Shown: positions 7,083 to 7,804 of the stretch, piece after piece
Layout: each line of letters starts with the position of its first letter
Numbering within the stretch: the stretch's first letter is position 1
DNA from: Sulfurimonas sp.
GTDB lineage: Bacteria; Campylobacterota; Campylobacteria; Campylobacterales; Sulfurimonadaceae
DNA length: 7,804 bases
Assembly: GCA_027044845.1 (NCBI GenBank)
Contig: JALUBM010000103.1
Span: 1 to 7,804 of the forward strand
Direction: 5' to 3'
Notes under the pieces: model-generated
Told to the model about the DNA's origin: nothing
The model's input: only the letters and a program-made list of their open reading frames with translations
Databases searched by the model: none
Position numbers and translations under genes: made by a program

Positions 7083-7658
7083 ATGAAATGTATATTGTGT
7101 GAGAACTATTCTCTTACACATATATGTTCCTTATGCCAAATAAATTTTCTCACACCAACTGTTTCAAAAAGAAAACTTTCCAACGGTATTGATGTTCTCT
7201 CATTCTACAAATATGAAGATATAAAAGAGCTTCTTTTCACCAAACATACAGATATAGGATTTTATATTTATACTATATTGGCAGATTTAAGTTTTAAAAA
7301 ATTTGCAGAAGAGTTTCACACAAAAGAAAAATATATATCTTTAGCCATAGATGACAGATGTACAAATGGTTATTCACATACAGCAATTTTAAATCACGCA
7401 CTCAAATCCTATAATATTAAGCCACTGTATAATAAACTTCGGGCAAAAAACAGCGTCTCTTATGCAGGAAAAACTAAAATATTTAGGGAATCCAATCCAA
7501 GAGATTTTCAATTAAAAAAATTAAAAAATGAGCATATAATCTTAATAGATGATATTATGACCACAGGCTCAACATTGACTCAAGCTTGTACAAAAATAAA
7601 AGAACAAGGTAAAACCGTTAGTTTTTGTCTTACCTTAACAGATGTAAGTTTAAAATAA
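7083..7658 (+). CDS. ComF-like phosphoribosyltransferase-fold protein
   Basis: A 191-residue protein with the ComF layout. An N-terminal zinc-finger-like segment has CxxC pairs at C3/C6 and C15/C18; the C-terminal type I phosphoribosyltransferase domain has its PRPP-binding loop at ILIDDIMTTGSTLTQA (153-168). YAGKTKIFRESNPRDF (127-142) corresponds to the ComF region with conserved R, N and F before the loop. ComF proteins are needed for natural DNA uptake in several bacteria, probably in the cytoplasm with the ComFA helicase or single-strand handling; their substrate is not settled. No other competence gene is in the window, so a competence role is inferred from family only. The ATG lies eight bases after the lepA stop; its ribosome site (AAAGA, directly adjacent) is weak, which suggests coupling to lepA. 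The middle (about 40-110) diverges from the usual ComF GFNQ motif, reading NGYSHTAIL at 95-103. The gene ends by overlapping the convergent gene by nine bases. Confidence 0.82.
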   Translation: MKCILCENYSLTHICSLCQINFLTPTVSKRKLSNGIDVLSFYKYEDIKELLFTKHTDIGFYIYTILADLSFKKFAEEFHTKEKYISLAIDDRCTNGYSHTAILNHALKSYNIKPLYNKLRAKNSVSYAGKTKIFRESNPRDFQLKKLKNEHIILIDDIMTTGSTLTQACTKIKEQGKTVSFCLTLTDVSLK

Positions 7659-7804
7659 ACCTTTTAAAAGATTACCAACTTCCTTACCTAGCCTTTTTTG
7701 TATCTCTTTTTTAATAGCTTTTGTTGCCTCTTTTTTAATAATCTGTTTCGCATCTATTCTAATTTTTGGTCTGTGAATATTTCCTTTTAACATAACACTC
7801 AAAG
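7650..7804 (-). CDS. C-terminal end of an AsmA-like protein (partial, continues past the right edge)
   Basis: Reading the minus strand from the window edge, one frame stays open for 50 codons and ends at a TAA whose complement is 7650-7652; the start lies outside the window. The visible residues include a short beta-like stretch (LKGNIHRPKIRIDAKQ), then a lysine-rich helix (IIKKEATKAIKKEIQKRLGK) and the ending GNLLKGLF. A strand of the form G-x-x-x-x-P-K-x-x-x-D followed by a charged helix and a LLKGLF-type end is typical of AsmA/YhdP-like envelope proteins, which span the periplasm and are implicated in phospholipid transport to the outer membrane. The other two minus frames close quickly here. 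That this is coding is fairly secure; the family call rests on a short tail and is tentative. Confidence 0.62.
   Translation of the reverse strand, partial: LSVMLKGNIHRPKIRIDAKQIIKKEATKAIKKEIQKRLGKEVGNLLKGLF

Noticed and set aside
7661..7670. Palindrome CTTTTAAAAG just after the ComF-like stop codon
   Set aside because: It has no loop and no T-tract and lies within the coding end of the minus-strand gene, so it is not a terminator.
1..7804. Mobile elements, CRISPR arrays, tRNA/rRNA genes, phage genes or a defence island
   Set aside because: Neither strand shows a repeat array, transposase or integrase motif, or RNA-gene structure; every gene is a chromosomal housekeeping or regulatory type with uniform A/T-rich composition.

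Overview
This AT-rich window looks like chromosomal housekeeping DNA from a Campylobacterota (Epsilonproteobacteria) species. A free-living sulfur oxidiser such as Sulfurimonas or a relative is my best guess, from recall of protein style only; the phylum is firmer than the genus. The basis is the short (646 aa) RNase R directly followed by the DNA polymerase III delta subunit gene, the same order I recall in Campylobacter jejuni and Helicobacter pylori. Other support comes from a Campylobacter-like PRPP synthetase N-terminus and from promoters with a strong TATAAT -10 box but no recognisable -35 box.

Layout. Positions 1-120 are a non-coding leader with a promoter. Next come three tightly packed plus-strand genes: an HDOD-domain protein (121-921), rnr/RNase R (935-2875, TTG start) and holA (2875-3843, start codon overlapping the rnr stop). 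A Fur/PerR-family metalloregulator (about 3882-4289) has its own promoter and may be leaderless. A third promoter serves prs (PRPP synthetase, 4349-5275), lepA (elongation factor 4, 5284-7074, TTG start) and a ComF-like phosphoribosyltransferase (7083-7658), with 8-base gaps between them. The last gene collides head-on with a minus-strand gene running off the right edge (7650-7804). Only the C-terminal 50 residues of that gene are visible, and they resemble the tail of an AsmA-like protein.

How the genes relate. The first block combines a signalling or scaffold protein, RNA decay and replisome clamp loading; the coupling looks transcriptional and translational rather than functional. The third block makes PRPP, supplies a translational GTPase, and ends with a PRPP-fold protein of the DNA-uptake-associated ComF family. 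No gene lies in a mobile element, and there is no CRISPR, tRNA, rRNA, prophage or insertion-sequence signal. No stretch of more than about 120 bases lacks a gene.

I do not see a convincing undescribed system. The observations most worth a second look are small: a hairpin at the HDOD-rnr junction, a dyad over the -10 box and start codon of the Fur-family gene, a near-identical 14-base block at the HDOD promoter, a Fur-family sensor site mixing Fur-like and PerR-like residues, and the overlapping convergent gene ends near 7650.
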